The notes under the pieces were generated by a model. It was given only the letters and a program-made list of their open reading frames with translations, was not told the origin of the DNA and did not search any database. Both the position numbers and the translations under genes were made by a program. Below, piece by piece: positions 1 through 8,091 of a DNA stretch of 64,000 nucleotides. The DNA is from Thermoflavimicrobium daqui. GTDB taxonomy: Bacteria; Bacillota; Bacilli; Thermoactinomycetales; Thermoactinomycetaceae. Each line of letters begins with the position of its first letter. Position 1 is the first letter of the stretch. The DNA is taken from positions 1-64,000 of the forward strand of contig NZ_KZ845671.1 in the NCBI RefSeq assembly GCF_003313465.1, read 5' to 3'.

Positions 1-124
1 CACAAAGTACTACTTTGCGGGGAACCCCGGGAAGGACCCAGCCGCCGAAGGTGGGGCAGATGATTGGGGTGAAGTCGTAACAAGGTATCCCTACCGGAAG
101 GTGGGGATGGATCACCTCCTTTCT
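1..124 (+). rRNA. 16S ribosomal RNA, 3' end (partial)
   Basis: The window opens inside the last part of a 16S rRNA gene. The universal GTCGTAACAAGGTA segment is at about 73-86, and the gene ends with the anti-Shine-Dalgarno GGATCACCTCCTTTCT. The 5' part lies outside the window. No tRNA or 23S gene follows: a hairpin terminator lies about 90 bases downstream and a protein gene (yunB) starts at 398. The spacer still holds a TAGTTTTCAAGGAA stretch resembling those seen in Bacillales rRNA spacers, so this may be a truncated or split rRNA operon. Confidence 0.97.
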
Positions 125-207
125 ACGGAGTATCTTTATCGATACAAATTTTTGAATCGAAACCTCTCGGGTCATGTTCTCACCTTTAGTTTTCAAGGAA
201 TACAAAG

Positions 208-250
208 ATGAAAAACTCCTATTCTCTAAAATGAGGATAGGAGTTTTTTC
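208..250 (+). terminator. Intrinsic terminator after the 16S gene
   Basis: CTCCTATTCTC pairs with GAGGATAGGAG (one mismatch) around an AT-rich loop and is followed by a run of six T. It would end the 16S transcript before any 23S gene. Confidence 0.85.
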
Positions 251-397
251 AGTTCTAAAAAAGAGTACAGGAAGTAACCTTGTTCTCTTTTTTATTTAAT
301 ATTTATAGGGCTTATTATGATCATTTTTTTAATGATATTTGTATGTTTGTCTGAATAAACTATACAAATAGAAATGGTATCTGAAGGGGTAATGATC

Positions 398-1192
398 ATG
401 ATATTTCGTCGCGGTTTAGTTCGCCGCCGCAAATTTTTATTCTTCCACCATTGGTGGAAACTAAGGAATAATTGGAAGTTTAGATTTCGCAATAAGCCCC
501 CTATACATCAGCACTCAAGTGGTACATATCGTAAATTTCCGTTAATCAAACTACGCTTTCGAAAATCTATCATTTTGATCTTCATATTTTCAGTGATCCT
601 TTTCATATCCTTTTGGATAGGAGAAAATCATTTACAACCTTCACTAAAAGTGATCGCTAAAACGAAAGTAAAAACAGTTGCACAGAAAGCTTTTTTAAAA
701 GGAATACACACGATGAATAAAGAGTTAAATAGTACAAAAAATCAATTAATCTTTTTGCAAAAGGATAAAGAAGGTCGAATCATTGGTGCCAGTTTTAATA
801 GTCAAGCGGAAGTACTTATTTATAATAGGGTAACAGAAAGTATCATGAAAGAATTACATAAGTCTGAAAATCATATTATAAAGATGTCTTTAGGTGAAGT
901 AGTAAGAAGTAGCATCCTTTCTGATATAGGAATGGAACTTCCATTAAATATTTGGGTAGAAGGAGTACCACATGTAGTACTAACTTCTAAAATTGAATCT
1001 TCAGGAATTAACACTTCATTAGTGATTGTATATCTTCAAGCAGAGATTGATATGGGAGTACTTATCCCATTTACAGAAGAACATTTTAAGGTTAAGTTTA
1101 GTCAACCTATTGTAAGGCAAATTATTGTCGGAGATGTACCTAGCTATTTTCCTCCAGCACAACCCATATTACCGATAGAGTCGAGAAAATAG
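398..1192 (+). CDS. yunB: Sporulation protein YunB
   Basis: A 264-residue single-span membrane protein of the YunB family, found in endospore formers and expressed in the mother cell during sporulation; its molecular role is not settled. The very basic N-terminus (FRRGLVRRRKF) precedes one hydrophobic span at about residues 58-77. A long outside domain follows with the family features LKVIAKTKVKT, a GASFNSQ segment, SLGEVVRS..LSDIG and VIPF near the C-terminus. The open frame begins upstream, but AAGGGG at 384-389 is eight bases from the ATG at 398, so that start is preferred. The gene is monocistronic, between the 16S terminator and its own terminator. Confidence 0.85.
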   Translation: MIFRRGLVRRRKFLFFHHWWKLRNNWKFRFRNKPPIHQHSSGTYRKFPLIKLRFRKSIILIFIFSVILFISFWIGENHLQPSLKVIAKTKVKTVAQKAFLKGIHTMNKELNSTKNQLIFLQKDKEGRIIGASFNSQAEVLIYNRVTESIMKELHKSENHIIKMSLGEVVRSSILSDIGMELPLNIWVEGVPHVVLTSKIESSGINTSLVIVYLQAEIDMGVLIPFTEEHFKVKFSQPIVRQIIVGDVPSYFPPAQPILPIESRK

Positions 1193-1215
1193 CTTGAAAA
1201 AGAAGATAGATGGAT

Positions 1216-1251
1216 AGGGATGGGAGGGAATACTTTCCATCCCTTTTGTTT
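1216..1251 (+). terminator. Terminator after yunB
   Basis: GGGATGG pairs with CCATCCC and is followed by TTTTGTTTG. The rest of the gap up to 1493 is AT-rich with no supported gene. Confidence 0.7.
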
Positions 1252-1493
1252 GTTGTTAAAATGAATATCTTGTTAAAAAATATACAAGATTATTCTGACA
1301 GAGTTTAAAATGATTACTTATACTATAATTACTCATCAGTTTTATTATGAACATTTGGTGGAGATTGAAAATTTTATTTTACTACTAAATAGATATCTGT
1401 TAAAATGTGATTTTGTAAGACTAATTTTGTCAAAAAAGTTATCATTCTCCATGTTTCATGGAAATACAATGGTAGCAAGAAAGGAATACTTTT

Positions 1494-2129
1494 ATGAAGA
1501 GAATATGGATCATTATGTTTTCGATGATATTTCTTTTGTCAGGGTGTTCTTCTGGTCCAGATGAAAAAGAAAAGCTTCGTAATATTTTAGATATGGCTGT
1601 TGAAAAGTTTGATAAATTGGTGGATATCGAAAGAAAAATAAATGAACCCTACAAACAAATAAAAAGCGACACAGCATTTTCGATAGATAAGAAAATTACA
1701 ATGGATCAAGCGAAAAAATATGCTGATGGGCTCCAAAAGTCAAAACAGGAATTACCCAATTTATTAAATGGAATTAAAGAAGTAGAAAGGTATATGCCGT
1801 TAGCAAAAAATCAAATTGACTTGTTTTCCGATGAAGAAGAAAAAAGGCTAGCTAATGATTTTTATGATAGCTTTTCAAAAACACTAAAGGTATATTATGA
1901 CTATGTCAAAGCGTTTGAAGATGTGATTAAGTCTGATAAAGATTACTATCAAGCATTGGCTGATGGATCCAAACCACCAAAAGATAACTATAAAGATTTA
2001 TATGATCGACTGGATCGATTAAATAAAGAGCTTAAAATCCAAGATGGTAAAGAGCGTCAAGCATGGAAAGATCTTAATAAAAAAGTTTATAATCGAACAA
2101 TTACGGAGTTACCAAATATTAATCCTTAA
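1494..2129 (+). CDS. YkyA-like putative cell-wall-binding lipoprotein
   Basis: A 211-residue lipoprotein. The signal peptide ends in the lipobox LLSG|C (Cys at about residue 18), predicting lipid anchoring on the outer face of the membrane. The mature part is charged and helical (EKLRNILDMAVEKFDKLVDIERKINEPYKQ), with Lys and Glu spaced as in a coiled coil. Length and layout resemble the Bacillus YkyA family of putative cell-wall-binding lipoproteins; this match is from memory of the family. AAGAAAGGA lies just upstream of the ATG. The gene stands alone between terminators. No enzyme motif is visible. Confidence 0.65.
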   Translation: MKRIWIIMFSMIFLLSGCSSGPDEKEKLRNILDMAVEKFDKLVDIERKINEPYKQIKSDTAFSIDKKITMDQAKKYADGLQKSKQELPNLLNGIKEVERYMPLAKNQIDLFSDEEEKRLANDFYDSFSKTLKVYYDYVKAFEDVIKSDKDYYQALADGSKPPKDNYKDLYDRLDRLNKELKIQDGKERQAWKDLNKKVYNRTITELPNINP

Positions 2130-2134
2130 ACAGC

Positions 2135-2194
2135 AAAAAAAGGGATGACTCTAAAGGCACTTGAAGGGTCCTTTAGGTCATCCCTTTTTTATTG
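2135..2194. terminator. Bidirectional terminator
   Basis: AAAAAGGGATGAC pairs with GTCATCCCTTTTTT, with an inner AAAGG/CCTTT pairing. It has A/T tails on both sides and separates the lipoprotein gene from the convergent gene at 2227-3068. Confidence 0.85.
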
Positions 2195-2226
2195 TATATC
2201 CGGTATGGATACCTTGCTCTAATTAG

Positions 2227-3068
2227 TTAAATTTTTAAATAATCAAGAGCCTTGATCTGTTTGGTCTCTTTGTAAAAGTAGATGGTAAACTCTTCAGAGA
2301 CGACCCCTTTTTGCCAGTTATTAACATAAGGAATACGAAATCGTATATTTCGTTTGACTTTGGTAGCTTGATATGTTTTTTTGTTAAACGAATAGACAAG
2401 ATGAAAGGAATCGAATTTTAACTGATGAAAGGAATAGGAAGGGTTATCCTTATATCTTCTGATGGAGTCACCAACAAACGGCAATATTTGTGGCACTTCT
2501 TGGAGGGAAATCTCTAGATGGTAAGAGTGATCATCTTCTCTAACTTTAATGTTGTTCGCTTGTTCTTTTAAAAGTTGAAATATCCTCTTTAGATCATAAT
2601 AATCTTTTTCTGGTGGCCATAACCGAGCTTTTAAGGCCTTATCTACTTTCTTCCATGCTCCTCCTCTTTCATTTTTCCTATAACATGATTGATTTTTGAG
2701 AAAGACCTCTTCAAAAAAAGTTTGATGGATATGATCAGGAAAGTCTGCGATGATATCTGTTTTGTAATAAAAATGACTTGGATTAATAAATTCGACGTCA
2801 ACATAATAGGTCATATTTGTCTGTTGTGAGATCATGGGTTGTTGCAAAACGTGGACGCCTTGATGGAAAGTTATTGTTTCCACTTTGTGCTTAGTCATTT
2901 TTAAACGATAACCAACTTCTTTCTTGATTCGTTCAGTGGCTTGTAAGATGATATTTTCTGGAGAAGGTTCAGGATATGGCTTGTTTTTTTTTTAAAAGCA
3001 TATATGGTTGCTGCAATTAAGATTAGGATTAGGATAATCAACGTTAGAGAGGTCCAAGTGAAAGTCAC
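2227..3068 (-). pseudogene. Membrane-anchored hypothetical protein, frameshifted at an A10 run
   Basis: The main open part (2227-2898) encodes 223 residues of unknown function, rich in Tyr, Lys and Phe. Upstream on the same strand a GTG at 3068 follows GAGGTGAT and encodes VTFTWTSLTLIILILILIAATIYAFKKK in pieces, a typical N-terminal membrane anchor. After the anchor the frame passes through ten A residues (plus-strand T run, about 2983-2992). The reading frame then matches the downstream ORF only if the run is changed by one or two bases (8 or 11). The intact product would be an anchored protein of about 280 residues. It may be a pseudogene, a slippage-controlled gene or a homopolymer sequencing error. 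Confidence 0.6.
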
Positions 3069-3184
3069 TATATCACCTCGATATAATCAAACAAAAATCA
3101 AAATAATTAATTTTATTTTAACATTAATTTACGATATAAACAAATTTATATATAATTTTTATCAATCCCTTTTCTAAGAAGCGG

Positions 3185-3325
3185 TTGCCCTTCTTAATCA
3201 GCCGCTCATCGTTTTTGAACTCACTCCCACTAAAGGTTTGGCGCAAAGGTCGATCCTACACAAAAACGATTCGCGGCTTCATCTAGGAATGATCTAGGTT
3301 CTGGTTCCAATTATGCAACATGCTC
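3185..3325 (-). repeat. Dispersed intergenic repeat, copy A
   Basis: Read on the minus strand, this segment holds AGCATGTTGCAT, then GGATCGACCTTTGCGCC, then GGGAGTGAGT...CGATGAGCGGCTGATTAAG. The same blocks occur in the same order on the plus strand at 33908-34026, and the last block also at 33006-33034. It fills most of the gap between 3069 and 3412, where no gene is seen. Confidence 0.75.
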
Positions 3326-3412
3326 TAAGAAGTAAATGTATCTCCTTATACTATGAAAAGTTTACAGCAAAAATCAAATAAAAATTACCCTTGAAGTGAA
3401 AGGGAGAGCCAA

Positions 3413-4354
3413 ATGCCACAAATGATAAAATCGAATATAAATAAGAAGAAAAAGTTTTTATTAAGCTGTGTATTCCTTCTTTTATTGGTATATTCAGTTC
3501 AGGGAGTTATGTATCACTTCTTTTCCAAAAAACAGTCAGATGTATTTGCAAATCGTAAAAAACCCTTAGTAATAGCTCACCAAGGTGGTGAACTATTGGC
3601 ACCTGCTGATACATTAGCCGCTTTTGAAAAAGCTCATCGCCTAAATGTAGATGTATTAGAGCTAGATATCCATATGACAAAAGATGGTCATTTAGTCACT
3701 ATTCATGATGATACGGTCGATCGAACAACAAATGGAAAAGGTAGAGTTGATGAATTATCTTTAAAAGAGTTACAAAGATTAGATGCAGGATATCGTTTTA
3801 AAGATTTAAAAGGAGAGTATAGTTTTCGAGGAAAAGGAGTGTATATCCCTACTTTAGATGAAGTTTTTTCGAAATATGGGAAAGATCATTATTTTAATAT
3901 TGAAATTAAAGATGCTTATCCATTGAAAGGAAAGTCACAAATTGAACATAAACTATGGCAATTGATTCAAAAGCACAAGCTTGAAAAGAAAGTGGTTGTA
4001 ACATCTTTTGAAGATGATATTGTGGATCGTTTTATCGAAGAGTCCAAGGGAGAGACAGGCATAGGTGCAAGCCTTGCTGAGGTGGCTCAGTTTGTGATCT
4101 TAAATCAGCTTTGGTTAGATGGATTATATCGTCCATCCGCCCATGTAATACAGATTCCGATCGAGTATAGTGGAATGAACCTAAAGGACAAAAGTTTAAT
4201 TGATGCAGCCCATCGTCTCAACATGCAAGTGCATTATTGGACCATTGATGACAAGAAAACAATGAAAGAGCTGATCCAACTGGGAGCAGATGGAATCATT
4301 ACCAATCGACCCGATTTGTTAAAAGAAGTGGTGTCAGAAATGAAACTAAAATAG
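3413..4354 (+). CDS. Membrane-anchored glycerophosphodiester phosphodiesterase
   Basis: A 313-residue GDPD-family enzyme expected to hydrolyse glycerophosphodiesters to glycerol 3-phosphate and an alcohol. An N-terminal span (about residues 14-30) anchors it outside the cell. The TIM-barrel signature is clear: AHQGGELLAPADTLAAF, DVLELDIHMTKDGHLV, then IHDDTVDRTTNGKG with the second catalytic His, and a late GADGIITNRPD. The first motif has His-Gln rather than the more common His-Arg, but the catalytic His is kept. AAAGGGAG precedes the ATG by six bases. No partner gene (glpT, ugp) is adjacent, so the substrate is inferred from the family only. Confidence 0.9.
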   Translation: MPQMIKSNINKKKKFLLSCVFLLLLVYSVQGVMYHFFSKKQSDVFANRKKPLVIAHQGGELLAPADTLAAFEKAHRLNVDVLELDIHMTKDGHLVTIHDDTVDRTTNGKGRVDELSLKELQRLDAGYRFKDLKGEYSFRGKGVYIPTLDEVFSKYGKDHYFNIEIKDAYPLKGKSQIEHKLWQLIQKHKLEKKVVVTSFEDDIVDRFIEESKGETGIGASLAEVAQFVILNQLWLDGLYRPSAHVIQIPIEYSGMNLKDKSLIDAAHRLNMQVHYWTIDDKKTMKELIQLGADGIITNRPDLLKEVVSEMKLK

Positions 4355-4646
4355 AAAAGAAAAACCTTACTTTTCATGGATGCAATGGTTTTCAACGTTT
4401 TTACATAAGAAAGTTCTACTCATCTATAAGAAGTGCGTCGCTGATTCAAGAGGGACAGAAGACTTCTGATTCTGTGATCAAGTATACTGCAATCTTCCTG
4501 TTCTTCGATTGATCAGAAACGCTTTCTTCAAAGCTATAGCATAAGTAGGATAGGTTCATTTCAATCATTTTCTTGGTTTGGGAAAGATTTAAAGACTTAA
4601 GGTATGGAAGCCTATTATAGTTTCACTTTGAAGTGGGTATCTGGAC
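4355..4646. other. Intergenic region, no gene seen
   Basis: An AT-rich gap between the phosphodiesterase and the EIIA promoter. A short stretch near 4432-4455 (GTCGCTGATTCAAGAGG) weakly resembles the core of the dispersed repeat. Nothing else is recognisable. Confidence 0.4.
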
Positions 4647-4675
4647 TTGAAATTGCAAATATCTGAAAATATAAT
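4647..4675 (+). promoter_or_regulatory. Sigma-A-type promoter for the EIIA gene
   Basis: TTGAAA at 4647-4652, a 17-base spacer and TATAAT at 4670-4675. Transcription would start near 4682, giving a leader of about 30 bases. Confidence 0.65.
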
Positions 4676-4712
4676 GAATTAGAATCGACTTGGTGAGAGA
4701 CGACTAAAGGGG

Positions 4713-5258
4713 TTGAACGAAATTATTAAGGGGAAAATACGTTATTTATTTACAAAGCAGAAGCAAGAATCTTTACACAAAGAGCAAGGGAATTGGTTGA
4801 CATTCGTTGCTCCAGTTACAGGTAAAGCTGTTTCATTAGATGAAGTTGAGGATTTAGTTTTTTCACAAAGGATAGCTGGTGATGGATTAGCGATTATTCC
4901 TACAAATGGAAAAGTAGTAGCGCCAATCGATGGAGTTGTTTCTCATTTATTTGATACAAGTCATGCTGTTAGTATCCAGCATCCGAGTGGTCTTCGAGTT
5001 TTAATTCATGTGGGTATTGATACTGTTAAGTTATATGGAGAGGGTTTTACTGCTTTGGTAGGTATAGATCAACAGGTGAAAAAGGGAGATGAATTAATCC
5101 AATTTGACTTAGATTTGATTCAACAGGCAGGATGTTCAATTGCTACTCCAGTCGTAATTACAAATATGGATCTAGCACTCAAGCAAAAAGCTATGATTCA
5201 AAGAAATGTAGTAGCAGGGGTCGATCCTGTTTTGGAAGTATTGGTAAAGGGGATATAG
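4713..5258 (+). CDS. PTS glucose-type EIIA component
   Basis: A stand-alone EIIA(Glc)-family phosphocarrier of about 181 residues, which passes phosphate from HPr to a sugar EIIB. The fold signatures are APVTGKAVSLDEV, FSQRIAGDGLAIIPTNGKVVAPIDG, and the phosphorylated His within LRVLIHVGIDTV, followed by a late KKGDELIQFD. No EIIB, EIIC, HPr or EI gene is nearby, so it must serve permeases encoded elsewhere. The start is uncertain: the TTG at 4713 directly abuts AAAGGGG (no spacing), while in-frame ATT codons at 4722 and 4725 are nine and twelve bases from it. An in-frame stop lies just upstream. Confidence 0.88.
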   Translation: MNEIIKGKIRYLFTKQKQESLHKEQGNWLTFVAPVTGKAVSLDEVEDLVFSQRIAGDGLAIIPTNGKVVAPIDGVVSHLFDTSHAVSIQHPSGLRVLIHVGIDTVKLYGEGFTALVGIDQQVKKGDELIQFDLDLIQQAGCSIATPVVITNMDLALKQKAMIQRNVVAGVDPVLEVLVKGI

Positions 5259-5301
5259 AGGGAGACATGCATTATTAGATGAGTAGGTTTTAATGGTTAG
5301 C

Positions 5302-5337
5302 CTGTCAGGTTGCTGATTATAGACAGCAACCTGACGG
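5302..5337 (+). terminator. Strong hairpin after EIIA gene
   Basis: GTCAGGTTGCTG (5304-5315) pairs perfectly with CAGCAACCTGAC (5324-5335). No T run follows, so termination is probable but not typical. Confidence 0.5.
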
Positions 5338-5378
5338 AAGGAAGATTCAACTATTAGATAGTTTTTTAAAAAAAATTA

Positions 5379-5407
5379 TTGCATTTATATAAAAAGCATG
5401 TTAAAGT
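5379..5407 (+). promoter_or_regulatory. Promoter of tRNA cluster 1
   Basis: TTGCAT, a 17-base spacer and TAAAGT. The same -35 and spacing occur before the two other tRNA units (10374 and 12919). Confidence 0.7.
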
Positions 5408-5460
5408 ATATATCTGTGAGCAGCAAATGATTGAATAAGTCGAAGGAAAAATGAATATGA

Positions 5461-5537
<77 letters not shown>

Positions 5538-5542
5538 TATAG

Positions 5543-5618
<76 letters not shown>

Positions 5619-5632
5619 GTAAGTAATATGAT

Positions 5633-5708
5633 GGCCCGTTGGTGAAGCGGTTAACACACCAGCCTTTCACGCTGGCATACAGGGGTTCGAATCCCCTACG
5701 GGTCACCA
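5633..5708 (+). tRNA. tRNA-Glu (TTC)
   Basis: Acceptor GGCCCGT/ACGGGTC, anticodon TTC and encoded CCA. It differs from the copy at 13580 by a D-loop T/C and a variable-loop A/G. Confidence 0.96.
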
Positions 5709-5754
5709 TCCTATTGCGAAAATGACTTATAAAGTCTCACCTTCCGCTCTATAT

Positions 5755-5830
<76 letters not shown>

Positions 5831-5831
<1 letters not shown>

Positions 5832-5866
5832 AAAACTTATCAACATCGGTTGATAAGTTTTTTTAT
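5831..5866 (+). terminator. Terminator of tRNA cluster 1
   Basis: AAACTTATCAAC pairs with GGTTGATAAGTTT and is followed by TTTT. Confidence 0.88.
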
Positions 5867-6097
5867 ATCTTTAAAAATGAAGAAAATCCCTCTTCATCGA
5901 TGATTATCCTAAATTTTTGTCTTTAGATATGGGGAATAGTTAAATGGAATTGATGTGAGTTACTGATAATTAGATTTACAAATGGTAAAATATATATATA
6001 AACAGTAGTGTCGATTATCAAGGATAAATATACCTCTAAAATCTTTTTAGTAGTAGTTCGACACCATTGATATTAAATAGAATAGTAGGTGCTACAT

Positions 6098-6928
6098 ATG
6101 AGCAAATCAACTCATGATACAGTCATGCTAAATAATGGTGTTCAAATGCCTTGGTTAGGCTTAGGTGTATGGAAAACAAAAGAAGGGCAAGAAGTTGAAA
6201 ATGCAGTTAAAGCAGCTATAAAAGCTGGATATCGTAGTATTGACACAGCTGCAGTATATGGAAATGAAGTAGGTGTGGGTAAAGCGATCAAAGATTCAGG
6301 TATTGCTCGCGAAGATCTGTTTATTACTACAAAAGTGTGGAATGCTGATCAAGGATATGATTCAACTTTGGCTGCATTTGAAGAAAGTCGTCAAAAGCTC
6401 GGTATTGACTATGTTGATTTATATTTAATTCACTGGCCAGTTAAAGAGAAATATAAAGAAACTTGGAAGGCATTAGAAAAGCTTTATCGTGATGGTTTGG
6501 TTCGAGCGATAGGCGTAAGTAATTTCCAAGTCCATCATTTAGAAGATATATTAGCTGATTGCACTGTGAAGCCTATGGTAAACCAAGTAGAGTTTCATCC
6601 TTACTTGACTCAAAAAGAGTTATTAGCCTTTTGTAAGGAAAAACAAATTCAATTGGAAGCATGGAGTCCTCTGATGCAGGGAGCAGTAGTTAATGATGAG
6701 ACCATTCAAACATTAGCTAAGAAGTATCAAAAAACTCCAGCTCAAATTGTTTTGAGATGGGATTTGCAGCATGGAGTCGTCACCATTCCAAAGTCAATAA
6801 AAGAGCATCGTATTATAGAGAATGCAGATATTTTTGATTTTGAGCTTGCACCAGAAGATATGGATCAAATAGATCAATTGAATAAAAATCATCGCTTTGG
6901 CCCAGATCCTGATAACTTTGACTTTTAA
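6098..6928 (+). CDS. Aldo/keto reductase (YtbE/YvgN type)
   Basis: A 276-residue NADPH-dependent reductase of the AKR5 type, reducing aldehydes such as glyoxal or methylglyoxal. Visible signatures are [32 protein letters not shown] (catalytic Asp and Tyr), the catalytic Lys in [20 protein letters not shown] (catalytic His), IGVSNF and the cofactor-binding IPKS. TAGGTG lies six bases before the ATG at 6098; an in-frame GTG three codons upstream overlaps that site and is not used. The gene is monocistronic, bounded by tRNA cluster 1 and its own terminator. The true substrate cannot be read from sequence. Confidence 0.93.
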   Translation: MSKSTHDTVMLNNGVQMPWLGLGVWKTKEGQEVENAVKAAIKAGYRSIDTAAVYGNEVGVGKAIKDSGIAREDLFITTKVWNADQGYDSTLAAFEESRQKLGIDYVDLYLIHWPVKEKYKETWKALEKLYRDGLVRAIGVSNFQVHHLEDILADCTVKPMVNQVEFHPYLTQKELLAFCKEKQIQLEAWSPLMQGAVVNDETIQTLAKKYQKTPAQIVLRWDLQHGVVTIPKSIKEHRIIENADIFDFELAPEDMDQIDQLNKNHRFGPDPDNFDF

Positions 6929-6940
6929 TTAATGTCATCA

Positions 6941-6967
6941 GCACCCTCTTTGGTAGGGTGCTTTTTA
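6941..6967 (+). terminator. Terminator after the aldo/keto reductase
   Basis: GCACCCT pairs with AGGGTGC and is followed by TTTTTATG. Confidence 0.85.
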
Positions 6968-7151
6968 TGTGATCATTTCCTTTATAAAAGAAGTAGTATT
7001 TCGTATTTTTTCGTGATACGCTTTGACTATAGATTAAATTAGAATATGAAATCTGTTTTTAATTATTTTATAAATCAGAAGAATAGTTGAGATGAATTGA
7101 TGGGGCAATGTTATGCAGAAAAGGGAATATATTGAATGAGGAGGGGTAAAG

Positions 7152-8030
7152 ATGTCACATTTAATTTTTGTTTATGGAACTTTACGAACTGGGGAAGCGA
7201 ATCATCATTTTCTGCAATCTGCTGAAAAAGTAGCTGAGCAATGTTGGACTGAAGGAGCACTATATATTACAGGAACTAATCCGGTTATGATTGTCGGTTC
7301 TGATAGTCGCGTATATGGAGAGTTATATAGAATAACAAATGATCAATTGGCTGAATTAGATCGATTGGAATTAGAGATCAATTCAGATGAAAAAAAACAA
7401 GTCAAAAGAATTACACAAATCGTTCATTATGACCAAGGAACAAAACATGCGTGGATGTATGTCTTTGAACCGACTCAGATAGAAGGATTAGCCTCGATTC
7501 CTAGAGGGGATTGGAAATGCTATCAATATTTAAAACTACCCGAGTTGTATTATTTTGCCTATGGTTCTTGTATGGATGATGAACGTTTTCATATTCATGG
7601 GTGTCCACATCTTTTCCAAGACGTCGTAGGAAGAGGAGAAATCACAGGGTATTCATTTCGTTATACCTACCGTGCTCAAGATGGTGGTAGAGCCGATATT
7701 GTAGAAATAGGAGGGACGGTAGAAGGGAAAGTATATCGTGTTAATCAAGAAGCTTTAGACTATTTGTACATAAGAGAGGGTGCTCAGCGAACCGCGGGTA
7801 TTTATCGTCCTGCTTTTGTTACAGGGAAAATTAATGGAGAAGTTACACAACATTTATTAACGTTTATAGTCAGAGAAAAAGAAGAAGAGACAGCCCCGCC
7901 AATGCATTATCTTCGGGAAATTATCCGTGGAGCAAAAGGATTTGTAAGTGACGAATACTTAAATCAATTGGTAAAGTACCATAAAGATCAGTTTAATTTG
8001 GATATTTTATCTTTACAGCTTGAAGAATAA
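7152..8030 (+). CDS. ykqA: Tandem gamma-glutamylcyclotransferase-like protein (YkqA type)
   Basis: A 292-residue protein made of two GGCT/AIG2-fold domains. The first starts with LIFVYGTLRTGEANHHFL (residues 4-22), and the second with YYFAYGSCMDD at about residue 135, each with the Y-G-S/T-L substrate-loop signature. Bacillus YkqA has the same tandem layout. Members act on gamma-glutamyl amines or related small molecules, but the substrate of this branch is not known. GAGGAGGGG lies eight bases before the ATG. It is convergent with the peptide transporter gene. Confidence 0.8.
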   Translation: MSHLIFVYGTLRTGEANHHFLQSAEKVAEQCWTEGALYITGTNPVMIVGSDSRVYGELYRITNDQLAELDRLELEINSDEKKQVKRITQIVHYDQGTKHAWMYVFEPTQIEGLASIPRGDWKCYQYLKLPELYYFAYGSCMDDERFHIHGCPHLFQDVVGRGEITGYSFRYTYRAQDGGRADIVEIGGTVEGKVYRVNQEALDYLYIREGAQRTAGIYRPAFVTGKINGEVTQHLLTFIVREKEEETAPPMHYLREIIRGAKGFVSDEYLNQLVKYHKDQFNLDILSLQLEE

Positions 8031-8048
8031 GATTTGTTCCCACTAGAT

Positions 8049-8089
8049 AAGACTGGTTTCGCCTTCATAAGCTAGAAGGGAAACCAGTA
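8049..8089. terminator. Shared hairpin between convergent genes
   Basis: ACTGGTTTC pairs with GAAACCAGT, with inner CCTT/AAGG pairs, and only weak T tracts. It probably terminates both ykqA and the transporter gene. Confidence 0.5.
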
Positions 8090-8091
8090 AC

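Noticed and set aside
1310-1564. 84-codon plus-strand frame overlapping the lipoprotein start
   Set aside because: No ribosome site, and it overlaps the lipoprotein signal sequence in another frame.
4432-4455. Fourth copy of the dispersed repeat
   Set aside because: Only a short, imperfect match to the core; could be chance.
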